In this document: one piece after another, positions 31,781 to 39,846 of the stretch
Layout of the letters: every line of letters begins with the position of its first letter
Position numbering within the stretch: the stretch's first letter is position 1
Assembly (NCBI GenBank): GCA_017794945.1
Contig: CP051239.1
Coordinates: 2,532,692 to 2,596,691 of the forward strand
From: Alcanivorax sp.
GTDB lineage: Bacteria > Pseudomonadota > Gammaproteobacteria > Pseudomonadales > Alcanivoracaceae
Length of the DNA stretch: 64,000 nucleotides
Direction of reading: 5' to 3'
The notes under the pieces: model-generated
The model's database searches: none
What the model was told of the DNA's origin: nothing
Seen by the model: the letters and a program-made list of their open reading frames with translations, nothing else
Program-made: the position numbers and the translations under genes

Positions 31781-32347
31781 GTGACCCGCGCCAGCGACCT
31801 GAAAAAATCCGACGTTATTGAACACAACGGCTCCCTGTTCGTGATCCGCCAGATCGAGGTGAATTCCCCCTCGGCGCGGGGCGCGGCCACGCTGTACCGG
31901 GTGCGCGCCGCCGCGGTCGGCGGCGGGCCCAAGTTCGAGGAGCGCTACAAGGGCGACGAGGACGTGCCCACGGTGGAGTTGCTGCGCCGTCCGGTGCATT
32001 TCTCCTACGTGGACGGCGACGACCATGTGTTCATGGACGACGAGGATTTCTCCCAATACCCCCTGAAGGCGGAGGATATCCGCGACGAGCTGCCGTTCAT
32101 CACCGAGGGCTGCGACGGCCTGCTGGCCCTGAAGGTGGGCGATTCGGTGATCGGCCTGGAGCTGCCGTTGTCGGTGGTGCTCACCATCACCGAGACCACG
32201 CCGGCTATGAAGGCGGCCTCCGCCAGTGCCCGCACCAAGCCCGCCACTCTGGAAACCGGCCTGGTGGTCCAGGTGCCGGAGTACATCCAGGAGGGCGAGA
32301 AGGTGAAGGTGAACACCTCCGAGCGGAAGTTCATGTCCCGTGCCTGA
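31781..32347 (+). CDS. efpL: Elongation factor P-like protein (EfpL/YeiP)
   Basis: 188 residues, against 190 in E. coli YeiP, from GTG 31781 behind AGGAAGG. It has the KOW domain and the tip loop SPSARGAATLYRVR, where EF-P would carry its modified Lys. In EfpL this loop is SPTARGAA with an Arg, which relieves ribosome stalling without modification. The ETTPAMKAASASARTKPATLETGL and VPEYIQEGEKVKVNT blocks of the OB domains match YeiP closely. The gene stands alone. Confidence 0.93.
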   Translation: MTRASDLKKSDVIEHNGSLFVIRQIEVNSPSARGAATLYRVRAAAVGGGPKFEERYKGDEDVPTVELLRRPVHFSYVDGDDHVFMDDEDFSQYPLKAEDIRDELPFITEGCDGLLALKVGDSVIGLELPLSVVLTITETTPAMKAASASARTKPATLETGLVVQVPEYIQEGEKVKVNTSERKFMSRA

Positions 32348-32352
32348 AAGCC

Positions 32353-32501
32353 GGATGCAGGATGAAGGATGCAGGATGCAACGCGAAGCCGGTGTTCCGG
32401 CGACCGCGCACTTGGGGCTCCGCGCCGCCAACCTGAAGCGCGGGCACGGCATGGCGGCAGGTAGGCTTTCGGGCGCGTTGTATCCTGTAACCTGTATTCT
32501 G
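32353..32501. repeat. Inverted heptad-repeat element across a lipoprotein start
   Basis: Four tandem heptads of GGATGCA type (32353-32380) face, about 100 bases later, three inverted ones (TATCCTG, TAACCTG, TATTCTG at about 32480-32500). The two arrays could be the ends of a short inserted element. The second array encodes part of the hydrophobic core of the signal peptide of the next gene. Confidence 0.55.
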
Positions 32502-33476
32502 TGTCTGCTCTTGCTGTCGGGCTGTCAGCTGGGCTACTACGGCCAGGCCGTGAAGGGCCACATGGACCTGATGGGCGCGCGCCAGCCGGTGGCCGATGTG
32601 ATCGCGGACCCGGAAACGCCCGTGGCGGTGCGTCGGCAGCTGGCCCTCGCCGGCGACGTGCTCACGTTCGCCGAGGCGTCCCTGGCGCTGCCGGCGCGCG
32701 ACGTCTACCAGGATTACGTGCATCTGCGCGACGACGCGGTGGTCTGGAACGTGGTCGCCGCGCCACCGTATTCCCTGGTGCCGCGCACCTGGTGCTATCC
32801 GCTGCTGGGCTGCCTGAGCTACCGCGGTTACTTCGACCGTGCCGACGCCGAGGCGCTGGCCGCGAAGCTCGATGCCGAGGGGCAGGACACCTACGTGGGC
32901 GGCGCCATCGCCTATTCCACCCTGGGGTGGTTCGCGGACCCGCTGACCACGCCGATGATCGATCGGTCCGGCCCGGCCCTGGTGGAACTGCTGATTCACG
33001 AGCTGGTGCACCGGCGGCTGTATATCCGCGATGACACCCGTTTCAATGAGTCCCTGGCGACCATGGTGGCCCGCGAGGGCACGTTGCGCTACCTGGCCCG
33101 CCATGATCTGGAGGTGGACCTGGACCGCTGGCAACAGCGGGAGCGCGCCCGTGACGCCTTTCTGGCTCTGGTCGGCGAGACCCGGGAGCAACTGGGCGCG
33201 CTGTACGCCAGCGGCGCCGATGAAGGCACCATGGCCGAGCGCAAGGCGGCGCTGATCGAGGGCCTGCGCGAGAACTACCGGGCCCGCGCCGAGCAGGTGC
33301 CCGGCCTGGCGGCCTACGCCGGCTTTTTCGAGGGCCCGTTGAATAATGCCCGCTTGAACGGTGTCCATGATTACTACGGCCTGGTGGGGACCTTTCAGCA
33401 ATTGCTGCTAAGCTGCGGCGGGCACTGGGATTGTTTCTGGCAGGCGGTGGAAGTGCTGGCCGAGAGGGATGGATGA
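32451..33476 (+). CDS. Aminopeptidase-like lipoprotein (COG4324, zinc metallopeptidase)
   Basis: 341 residues from ATG 32451. The start is uncertain: no good ribosome site is seen, and an in-frame ATG at 32340 lies inside the end of efpL. The lipobox LLSGC puts the lipidated Cys at 25. The body has WCYPLLGCLSYRGYFD and the zinc motif HELVHRRLY (HExxH) near residue 183, with FNESLATMVAREG supplying the third ligand Glu. This is the pattern of the predicted aminopeptidase family PF10023. It should be attached to a periplasmic membrane face. Its signal core overlaps the heptad repeats. Confidence 0.8.
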   Translation: MAAGRLSGALYPVTCILCLLLLSGCQLGYYGQAVKGHMDLMGARQPVADVIADPETPVAVRRQLALAGDVLTFAEASLALPARDVYQDYVHLRDDAVVWNVVAAPPYSLVPRTWCYPLLGCLSYRGYFDRADAEALAAKLDAEGQDTYVGGAIAYSTLGWFADPLTTPMIDRSGPALVELLIHELVHRRLYIRDDTRFNESLATMVAREGTLRYLARHDLEVDLDRWQQRERARDAFLALVGETREQLGALYASGADEGTMAERKAALIEGLRENYRARAEQVPGLAAYAGFFEGPLNNARLNGVHDYYGLVGTFQQLLLSCGGHWDCFWQAVEVLAERDG

Positions 33477-33478
33477 GG

Positions 33479-33538
33479 CTCTGGTATCCTGCCGGCCGGC
33501 GTTGCCGGCCTTTCGCGGGCTGGGCCCGCTCCCACAGT
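33479..33538. repeat. Half copy of the GGAGCGGGCC palindrome
   Basis: CTCTGGTATCCTGCCGGCCGGC, its GCCGGC inner stem, and CCTTTCGCGGGCTGGGCCCGCTCCCACA. This is the right half only, placed before the glpG start. Confidence 0.7.
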
Positions 33539-33548
33539 GAGGACAGTA

Positions 33549-34388
33549 ATGCTTGAACTGGTGCGCGTGAACAACGAGAAGCTGGCCCGGCAGCTGGCCC
33601 ATGTGCTGGGCCGCGAGGGCATCCGCACCCGTGAGGAAGCCCGCGACGGCGAGTTCGTGCTGTTGCTGGAAGACGCGGCGCGCCATGACGACGCGCGCAA
33701 GATCGCCGAGGCATTTCTGCGTGATCCCGGGGCGCGCCGCTGGCAGGACAACGCCTGGCAGGCCAGCGAGCCGGTCACCGGTCTGCCGCGCCAGCAGGTG
33801 TTCTCCGGCGGCTGGTTCAAAAGCATGGGGCCGGTCACGCGCACGGTGTTGGTGGTCAGCGCGTTGATTTACACCTCGCCCTACGTGATCGGCCCGCAGA
33901 TCTACTACGCGCTGATGTTTCCGCAGAGCCTGGACGGTCTGGCGGCGCAGCCGTGGCGCTTGTTCAGCCCCATGCTGCTGCATTTTTCGGTGCTTCACAT
34001 CATCTTCAACCTGCTGTGGTGGAGTGACCTTGGCCGTTTGATCGAGCGCTTCCAGTCCAGCTTCCAATTGGTGTGGATTACCCTGCTGGTGGCGGCGGTC
34101 TCCAACCTGGCGCAGTTCATGGACACCGGGCCGCGCTTCGGCGGGCTTTCCGGGGTGGTCTACGGCTTACTGGGCTACCTGTGGCTGTACGGCAAGACCA
34201 ACCCGGCGGCCGGGTATCAGCTGCGCCGGGAGATTGTGATACTGATGCTGGTTTGGCTGGTGATCTGTTATGTAGGGCTGGCGGACATCGTCGCCAACGC
34301 CGCGCATTTGTCCGGCCTGATCACCGGCGCGGCGTTGGGCGCGGGCATCGGTCTTTACCGCCGCGCCCGCTATTACGGCGGCCCGTAA
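33549..34388 (+). CDS. glpG: Rhomboid intramembrane serine protease GlpG
   Basis: 279 residues from ATG 33549, close to the 276 of E. coli GlpG. A cytoplasmic N-terminal domain (1-80) precedes six membrane segments. Active-site residues are at the E. coli positions: H150 and N154 in LHIIFNLLWWSD, nucleophile S201 in FGGLSGVVYG, and catalytic H253 in ANAAHLSGL. It cuts transmembrane segments of substrate proteins. It is not a rhombosortase; that family is shorter and has a different architecture. Confidence 0.95.
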   Translation: MLELVRVNNEKLARQLAHVLGREGIRTREEARDGEFVLLLEDAARHDDARKIAEAFLRDPGARRWQDNAWQASEPVTGLPRQQVFSGGWFKSMGPVTRTVLVVSALIYTSPYVIGPQIYYALMFPQSLDGLAAQPWRLFSPMLLHFSVLHIIFNLLWWSDLGRLIERFQSSFQLVWITLLVAAVSNLAQFMDTGPRFGGLSGVVYGLLGYLWLYGKTNPAAGYQLRREIVILMLVWLVICYVGLADIVANAAHLSGLITGAALGAGIGLYRRARYYGGP

Positions 34389-34396
34389 GAGCCGCG

Positions 34397-34540
34397 CTTG
34401 TAGGAGCGGGCCCTGCCCGCGAAAGGCGCAAAGCCCCGGCAGAATGCCAGAGATCGGTCTACCGGCGGCACAAACAGCGCCTCTGGTATCCTGCCGGCCG
34501 GCAAGCCGGCCTTTCGCGGGCAGGGCCCGCTCCTACAAGG
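34397..34540. repeat. Full copy of the GGAGCGGGCC palindrome
   Basis: CTTGTAGGAGCGGGCCCTGC on the left and GCAGGGCCCGCTCCTACAAG on the right are exact outer arms. CCGGCAGAATGCCAGAGA and TCTGGTATCCTGCCGG are the inner ones. It sits between glpG and tatT in the same direction and could separate their transcription. Confidence 0.85.
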
Positions 34541-34565
34541 CTGGTGGGTTTATATGGAGCAGAGA

Positions 34566-35396
34566 ATGCAGAGAATATTGGGCGTTGCGTTGATTCTGGT
34601 GCTTTTGAGCGGCTGCGGCGTGGCACGCCTGGACGACAGCCTGGGCCGCGCGGTGATGCAGAACAACGACCTGGCCACCGTCGAGGCCGGCCTGCCCTCC
34701 TATTTGCTGATGGTGGACGGCCTGATCGTCAACTGGCCGGAGCGCAGCGGCCTGCTGATGACCGGCGCCGATCTGTACGGCGCCTACGCCGGCGTGTTCG
34801 TGGACGACGAAGCGCGCGCCGCGCGCCTGAATGAAAAGGCGCTGGAATACGCCCTGCGCGGCGCCTGCGCCCACGACGGCGACTACTGCGATCTGCGCGA
34901 TATCCAGGTGCCGGCGTTCGAGGCGCTGCTCGACGAGGCCGGCCGGGACGACGTGCCGGTGCTGTTTTCCCTGGGCGGCGCCTGGGCCGGCTACATCCAG
35001 ACCCACACCGACGACTGGAACGCGGTGGCCGAGCTGTCCCGTGTCCGGTTGCTGATGGAGCGGGTGGTGGCGCTGGATGAAGGCTACCGCTACGGTCAGG
35101 CGCATATGTACCTGGGCGTGCTCAACAGCATTCTGCCGGCCAGCCTGGGCGGACGCCCGGAGCAGGCCCGCGACCATTTCGAGCGGGCGGTGGCGCTGTC
35201 CGACGGTCGCAACCTGCTGGCGCGGGTGCTGTTCGCGGAGCACTACGCGCGCCTGGTGTTCGACCGTGAACTGCACGACGAGCAGCTGCGCCAGGTGCTC
35301 GACGCCGAGCCGGACGTGCCCGACCTGACGCTGCAGAACACCTACGCCAAGCAGCAGGCGCGGCAGCTTCTGGATGGCGCCGACGATTATTTCTAG
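34566..35396 (+). CDS. tatT: TatT lipoprotein of a TRAP transporter system
   Basis: 276 residues from ATG 34566, preceded by GGAG; an earlier in-frame ATG is 12 bases upstream. A lipoprotein signal (LLSGC, Cys17) is followed by an all-helical TPR-like protein (AYGVFVDDEARAARL-type repeats, AHMYLGVLNSILPASLGGRPEQARDHFERAV). This is the TAtT family (PF16811), first described next to a TRAP binding protein in Treponema, where a trimer binds the solute receptor. The next genes are dctP, dctQ and dctM, the same gene order. Confidence 0.85.
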   Translation: MQRILGVALILVLLSGCGVARLDDSLGRAVMQNNDLATVEAGLPSYLLMVDGLIVNWPERSGLLMTGADLYGAYAGVFVDDEARAARLNEKALEYALRGACAHDGDYCDLRDIQVPAFEALLDEAGRDDVPVLFSLGGAWAGYIQTHTDDWNAVAELSRVRLLMERVVALDEGYRYGQAHMYLGVLNSILPASLGGRPEQARDHFERAVALSDGRNLLARVLFAEHYARLVFDRELHDEQLRQVLDAEPDVPDLTLQNTYAKQQARQLLDGADDYF

Positions 35397-35442
35397 GCCC
35401 GCGGGAGCAGGCCCGCTCCCACAAGGTGCCCGCTCCCACAAA
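35397..35442. repeat. Short palindrome of the GGAGCGGGCC family
   Basis: GCGGGAGCAGGCCCGCTCCCACAAG with an adjoining second CCCGCTCCCACAA, a compact, rearranged fragment of the family between tatT and dctP. Confidence 0.65.
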
Positions 35443-35471
35443 GAAGCCGTTTTTTGATGATGGAGAGAAGG

Positions 35472-36461
35472 ATGTTGCGAATTTCCGTGGCCGTGCTGGC
35501 CCTGTTCCCGGTGCTGGCGCTCGCCACCACCCTGAAGATCTCCACCCTGTACCCGGATGGCACGGCGGTGGTGAAGGCGCTGAAGAAGGCGGGCGACACC
35601 ATCGAGCAGGAAACCGACGGCCGGGTCAGTCTGAAGATCTATCCCGGCGGGGTGATGGGCGACGACCGGGCGGTGCAGCGCAAGATCCGGGTCGGCCAGC
35701 TGCACGGTCAGATGGCCCAGGGCGGGGCCTTCGCCGGCGCTTACTCGGACAGCCAGATTCTCAATGTGCCGCTCACCTTCAATAACTACGCCGAGGTGGA
35801 CGCCGCCCGCGCCGAGCTGGACCCGCTGATCCAGCAGGGCCTGGAAGACAACGGCTGGGTCAGCTTCGGGCTGGTGGACGGTGGCTTCGCCTACATCATG
35901 TCCGCCAACCCGGTGCGCAGCCTCGACGACCTGCGCGATCAGAAGCTGTGGCTGCCCTCCGGCGACAGCGCCTCGGCCAACGCCGCCGACACCCTGGGGC
36001 TGTCGCCGATCGTGCTGAACATCGGCTCGGTGCTGACCTCGCTGCAGACCGGCGCGGTCAACGCCTTCGCGGCGCCGCCGGTGGCCGCGCTCACCCTGCA
36101 GTGGTATTCGCGGGTGGATTACGTTACCGACCTGCCGCTGCTCTATACCTACGGCCTGCTGGCGATCCACAAGCGCCATTTTGATCGCCTCGCCGACGAC
36201 GACCAGGCGGTGGTGCGCCGGGTACTGGAAAGCGCTTTCGATAAGATCGACCGCGACAGCCGCGAGCAGAACAAGGACGCCTTCCAGGCGGTACGCAACC
36301 AGGGCCTGGAGCTGGTAACGCCCAGCGACGCGCAGCGCGCGGAATGGAAGCGCTACGCCGACAAAGCCACCAACGAGCTGGTGGAAGAGGGCGAGCTGAG
36401 CCGCGACATGCTCGACCGGCTGCACCGCGTGCTCAAGGCCCACCGCGAAACGAGCGAATAA
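35472..36461 (+). CDS. dctP: TRAP transporter substrate-binding protein (DctP family)
   Basis: 329 residues from ATG 35472, preceded by GGAG; in-frame ATG codons just upstream would extend it by up to 5 residues. A signal peptide (about 1-18, ending LALA) leads to TTLKISTLYPDGTAVVKALKKAG. The glycine-rich DctP core YPGGVMGDDRAVQRKIRVGQLHG and the KLWLPSGDSAS loop follow. The ligand is not known; the association with TatT suggests a hydrophobic ligand by analogy with Treponema, where indirect evidence points that way. It is directly followed by dctQ and dctM. Confidence 0.85.
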   Translation: MLRISVAVLALFPVLALATTLKISTLYPDGTAVVKALKKAGDTIEQETDGRVSLKIYPGGVMGDDRAVQRKIRVGQLHGQMAQGGAFAGAYSDSQILNVPLTFNNYAEVDAARAELDPLIQQGLEDNGWVSFGLVDGGFAYIMSANPVRSLDDLRDQKLWLPSGDSASANAADTLGLSPIVLNIGSVLTSLQTGAVNAFAAPPVAALTLQWYSRVDYVTDLPLLYTYGLLAIHKRHFDRLADDDQAVVRRVLESAFDKIDRDSREQNKDAFQAVRNQGLELVTPSDAQRAEWKRYADKATNELVEEGELSRDMLDRLHRVLKAHRETSE

Positions 36462-36956
36462 ATGCGCCGCCTGCTGTTCTGGCTGCACCGCTTCGAGGAC
36501 GGGCTGATCGTCACCGTGCTGTTGGGCATGGTGCTGCTGGCGGTGGCGCAGATCGGTCTGCGCAACTTCGCCGGTGAAAGCCTGATCTGGGCGGAGCCGC
36601 TGCTGCGCAACGCGGTACTGTGGATCGGCCTGCTGGGTGCCATGATCGCGTCGCGCAAGGACGAGCACATCCGCATTGATCTGGCCGCCAACTTTCTGCC
36701 GGAACGGCTGCTGCCCTGGGCCACCGGGCTGGTGGACCTGTTCACCGCGGGTATTTGTCTGCTCACCGGCTGGTACAGTGTTCAGTTCGTGATCGAGGAA
36801 TACCAGTTCGGCGCCACCGCCTTCGCCGGGGTGCCGAGCTGGCTGTTGCAAGCGGTGATCCCGCTCGGCTTCGCGGTGATGGCGCTGCGTTATCTGGTGC
36901 TGTTCGGCCTGGGGCTGCGCGGCCGGCGGCCCAGCATGCGGGAGCCGGTGGCATGA
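36462..36956 (+). CDS. dctQ: TRAP transporter small permease (DctQ)
   Basis: 164 residues, four predicted membrane segments (about 18-40, 48-68, 90-110 and 128-150). The family positions LLRNAVLWIGLLGAMIASRKDEHIRIDL are clear. It starts at the base after the dctP stop and overlaps dctM by four bases (ATGA). Confidence 0.92.
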   Translation: MRRLLFWLHRFEDGLIVTVLLGMVLLAVAQIGLRNFAGESLIWAEPLLRNAVLWIGLLGAMIASRKDEHIRIDLAANFLPERLLPWATGLVDLFTAGICLLTGWYSVQFVIEEYQFGATAFAGVPSWLLQAVIPLGFAVMALRYLVLFGLGLRGRRPSMREPVA

Positions 36957-38242
36957 TCTGGATCGCCGTGCTGGTCTTGCTGTTGCTGGCGCTGCTCGGT
37001 GCGCCCTTGTTCGCGGTGCTGCTGGGCGCCGCCGCGCTGGGCTTTTACACCCAGGGCTCGCCGCTGGCGGTGCTGCACATCGACATTTACCAATTGTCCG
37101 ATTCAGTGGTGCTGATGGCGCTGCCGCTGTTCACCTTCGCCGGTTTCCTGCTCAGTGAGTCGCGCACCGCCGACCGCCTGGTGCGCTTGAGCCAGGCGGC
37201 GTTCGGCTGGATGCCCGGCGGCATGGCGTTCGTGGCGCTGATTGCCTGTGCGTTCTTCACCGCGCTCACCGGCGGCTCCGGGGTCACCATCGTGGCGCTG
37301 GGCGCCTTGCTGCTGCCGGCGCTGGTCAAGGCCGGCTACCCGCGCCGCTTCAGCCTCGGTCTGGTGACGTCCTCGGGCAGCCTGGGCCTTTTGCTGGTGC
37401 CCTCGGTGCCGCTGTTGATCTACGGGATCATCGCCCAGCAGCTGTCGCAGCAACTGGCGATGCCGGCGGTGGAAATCGTCGATCTGTATCTGGCCGGTAT
37501 CGGGCCGGCGCTGCTGATGGTGGTGCTGCTGTATTTCTACTGCCTGTGGGCCAACCGGGAAGCGCCGGTGCCGCGCCAGGCGTTCCGCACCCGCGAGCTG
37601 ATCGACGCGCTCTGGGAAGCACGCTGGGAGCTGCCGCTGCCGTTCGTGGTGCTGGGCGGTATCTTCTCCGGCTTCCTGGTGGTCAGCGAAGCGGCGGCGG
37701 TGACCGCGCTCTACGTGCTGTTCGCCGAGGTGTTCCTGTACCGCGAGATTCCGCTGCGGCGATTGCCGGGCATCACCCGCGAGGCGATGGTGATGGTGGG
37801 CGGTATTCTACTGATTCTGGCGGTGGCCCAGGCGTTCGCCGATTATCTGGTGTACGCCGGTATTCCCGAGCAGCTGTTCGAGTTCATCCAGACCCATGTG
37901 CAAAGTAAGATCGCCTTCCTGGTGCTGCTGAACATTCTGCTGCTGGTATTGGGCGCCTTCCTGGATATCTTCGCCGCGCTGGTGATCATGGTGCCGATGA
38001 TTCTGCCGGTGGCGTTGCGCTACGGCATTGATCCGGTGCACCTGGGGATTATCTTCGTGGCCAATATGCAGATCGGCTACATCACGCCGCCGGTGGGCAT
38101 GAACCTGTTCATCGCCAGCTACCGGTTCCGCAAATCGATCACCGAGCTGTTCGCCGCCACACTGCCGTTCATGCTGGTGCTGGTGATCGCGTTGCTGGCG
38201 ATCACCTACATCCCGCAGCTGAGCCTTTGGCTGGTGCGCTGA
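36953..38242 (+). CDS. dctM: TRAP transporter large permease (DctM)
   Basis: 429 residues, about 12 membrane segments, from ATG 36953 overlapping the dctQ stop. Landmarks are LPLFTFAGFLLSE, FFTALTGGSGVTIVALG, LGLLLVPSVPLLIYG, the VSEAAAVTALY turn and ANMQIGYITPPVGMNLF. It uses the sodium gradient to import the solute delivered by DctP. It is the last gene of tatT-dctPQM and is followed by a palindromic repeat pair that could end the transcript. Confidence 0.95.
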   Translation: MIWIAVLVLLLLALLGAPLFAVLLGAAALGFYTQGSPLAVLHIDIYQLSDSVVLMALPLFTFAGFLLSESRTADRLVRLSQAAFGWMPGGMAFVALIACAFFTALTGGSGVTIVALGALLLPALVKAGYPRRFSLGLVTSSGSLGLLLVPSVPLLIYGIIAQQLSQQLAMPAVEIVDLYLAGIGPALLMVVLLYFYCLWANREAPVPRQAFRTRELIDALWEARWELPLPFVVLGGIFSGFLVVSEAAAVTALYVLFAEVFLYREIPLRRLPGITREAMVMVGGILLILAVAQAFADYLVYAGIPEQLFEFIQTHVQSKIAFLVLLNILLLVLGAFLDIFAALVIMVPMILPVALRYGIDPVHLGIIFVANMQIGYITPPVGMNLFIASYRFRKSITELFAATLPFMLVLVIALLAITYIPQLSLWLVR

Positions 38243-38250
38243 AGCGGTGT

Positions 38251-38327
38251 GTCGGGTTACGCTGCGCTAACCCGACCTACGCGGGCCGATACCGTAGGTC
38301 GGGTTAGGCCCAAGGCCGTAACCCGAC
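38251..38327. repeat. Palindromic repeat pair, GTCGGGTTA family
   Basis: Units 38251-38280 and 38294-38327 are related to the pair at 96-188 but in opposite order (GTCGGGTTACGCTGCGCTAACCCGAC, then GTAGGTCGGGTTAGGC). They fill the gap between convergent dctM and the NYN gene, again a place for a two-way terminator. Confidence 0.8.
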
Positions 38328-38334
38328 ACCCCGA

Positions 38335-39132
38335 CTAGCGTTTGCGCTTGTTGCGCACCCGCAGGGCCTTGCTACCCCCGCCACCGGCTTCCTGCACTTC
38401 GAACCGATTGGGGTGGGCTTTGAGCAGCTCACTGAGTTTCTTGAAACCGTAGAGGCGGGTGTCGAACGCCGGGCTGCGTTTGTTGAGGTTTTGCCCCAGC
38501 GCGCCCAGGTGCACCCAGTCCTCGTCGTCGGAGATATCCTCGATCACCCGGGCGATAAAGTTGAGCGGCGGCTTTTCCTTGTCGCTCTGGGCCTTGGCGG
38601 CCGGTGCCTGGGCGGGTTTGTCGGCCGCCTTGCCGCCGTCGGCGGCGGCGCCCTTGGCCGGTGCCGGCTCATCCGCGTCGGCGCGCAGAATTTCGGTGTA
38701 GATGAACTTGTCGCAGGCGGCCACGAACGGGTTCGGGGTTTTCTTTTCGCCGAAGCCGTAGACGGTGACGCCGGCCTCGCGCAGCCGGGCCGCCAGGCGG
38801 GTGAAGTCGCTGTCGCTGGACACCAGGCAAAAGCCGCCCAGTTCCCGGGTGTAGAGCAGGTCCATGGCGTCGATGATCAGCGAGCTGTCCGTGGCGTTCT
38901 TGCCCTGGGTGTAGGCGAACTGCTGCACCGGCTGGATCGAATAATCCAGCAGCACCTTCTTCCAGCCGCCCAGATTGGGCTTGGTCCAGTCGCCGTAAAT
39001 GCGTTTGACGCTGGCGACGCCGTATTTGGCGATCTCCTCGAACAGGCCTTCGACAATGGCCGGCGGCGCGTTGTCCGCATCGATCAGCACCGCCAGGTGG
39101 CGTTGTCCTTCAGCGGGGTTCTTGTCGTCCAT
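38335..39132 (-). CDS. NYN-domain nuclease with OST-HTH/LOTUS-like C terminus
   Basis: 265 residues from ATG 39132 behind GAGG; a GTG nine bases earlier is a weaker alternative. The NYN (PIN-like) domain fills residues 10-145: LAVLIDADNAPP, KRIYGDWTK, DAMDLLY and SSDSDFTRLAARL carry the conserved acidic residues. An Ala/Pro-rich linker (about 150-190) separates it from a winged-helix LOTUS-like region (LNKRSPAFDTRLYGFKKLSELL). It likely binds RNA, and may cut it. It lies 10 bases from the TetR gene end, both minus strand, so it may share its transcript. Confidence 0.82.
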   Translation of the reverse strand: MDDKNPAEGQRHLAVLIDADNAPPAIVEGLFEEIAKYGVASVKRIYGDWTKPNLGGWKKVLLDYSIQPVQQFAYTQGKNATDSSLIIDAMDLLYTRELGGFCLVSSDSDFTRLAARLREAGVTVYGFGEKKTPNPFVAACDKFIYTEILRADADEPAPAKGAAADGGKAADKPAQAPAAKAQSDKEKPPLNFIARVIEDISDDEDWVHLGALGQNLNKRSPAFDTRLYGFKKLSELLKAHPNRFEVQEAGGGGSKALRVRNKRKR

Positions 39133-39142
39133 GGGGGTCACC

Positions 39143-39733
39143 TCAAGGGGTCATGTAGCCCACTACCATATCAGTAAGACCGGCGGCGATGTCGTCCTCG
39201 CGCAGCAGGGCGTCGTTCTGGCTGGCGTGGCGGACCATGGTGAACAGCACGCTGTTGGCAACGATGAAGACGCGCACCTGCAAGTCCTCGATCGGGTAGT
39301 CGCGATAGTGCTTGATGAAATACAGCCGTGACAGCTCCATGAAGTGCTGCTGCAGCGCGTCGGCGACCCGGTTGGTGGGCAGCCGGTGCCAGTTGCGCAC
39401 CAGCTCCAGGTAGAGGCCGTCGCGGGAGTGCAGCACCGCGAAGCCGAAGCGGATGGCGCCCTCCACGGTCTCGCGCAGGCCGGCGCTGTCCGCCAGGGGC
39501 AGGCGGCGCAGCCCCTGGGCGATGTCGCCGGCGAGCTTGTCCATCAGCGCCTCCACCAGGGCGTCCTTGCCTTCGAAATACTGGTACAGCGAGCCCACGC
39601 TGACCCCGGCGATCTCGGCGATGCGCACCGTGGTGGTGTGGTCCAGCCCGTGTTCCACCAGCGCCCGGCCGGTGGCTTCGATCAGGCTGTCCACCAGTTG
39701 CCGGGAGCGGCGCTGGCGGGGTTGTTTACGCAT
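39143..39733 (-). CDS. TetR-family transcriptional regulator
   Basis: 196 residues. The N-terminal TetR helix-turn-helix (TTTVRIAEIAGVSVGSLYQYFEGKDALVEAL) is clear; the ligand domain is not distinctive. It is divergent from the MpaB-like oxygenase, with a perfect palindrome in the shared gap. A TetR protein repressing itself and its neighbour is the natural reading. Confidence 0.9.
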   Translation of the reverse strand: MRKQPRQRRSRQLVDSLIEATGRALVEHGLDHTTTVRIAEIAGVSVGSLYQYFEGKDALVEALMDKLAGDIAQGLRRLPLADSAGLRETVEGAIRFGFAVLHSRDGLYLELVRNWHRLPTNRVADALQQHFMELSRLYFIKHYRDYPIEDLQVRVFIVANSVLFTMVRHASQNDALLREDDIAAGLTDMVVGYMTP

Positions 39734-39770
39734 GGCGGTTCCTGGGGCAGGGACGTAGGAATGCGAATTG

Positions 39771-39792
39771 AATGCGAATACATATTCGCATT
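39771..39792. promoter_or_regulatory. Palindromic TetR operator
   Basis: AATGCGAATA and TATTCGCATT are perfect 10-base arms two bases apart, with a further half-site AATGCGAAT at 39760-39768. It lies in the 113-base gap between the TetR gene and the MpaB-like gene, 38 bases upstream of the former. The spacing fits overlapping divergent promoters. Confidence 0.75.
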
Positions 39793-39846
39793 AGAGTTCA
39801 GCCATCGCAATAAGCCCAATCACCGCAAGCGCCACCGGAGATCGCC

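Noticed and set aside
33549..34388. glpG as the rhombosortase for the GlyGly-CTERM protease
   Set aside because: Length, N-terminal cytoplasmic domain and residue positions (H150, N154, S201, H253) match canonical GlpG, not rhombosortase.
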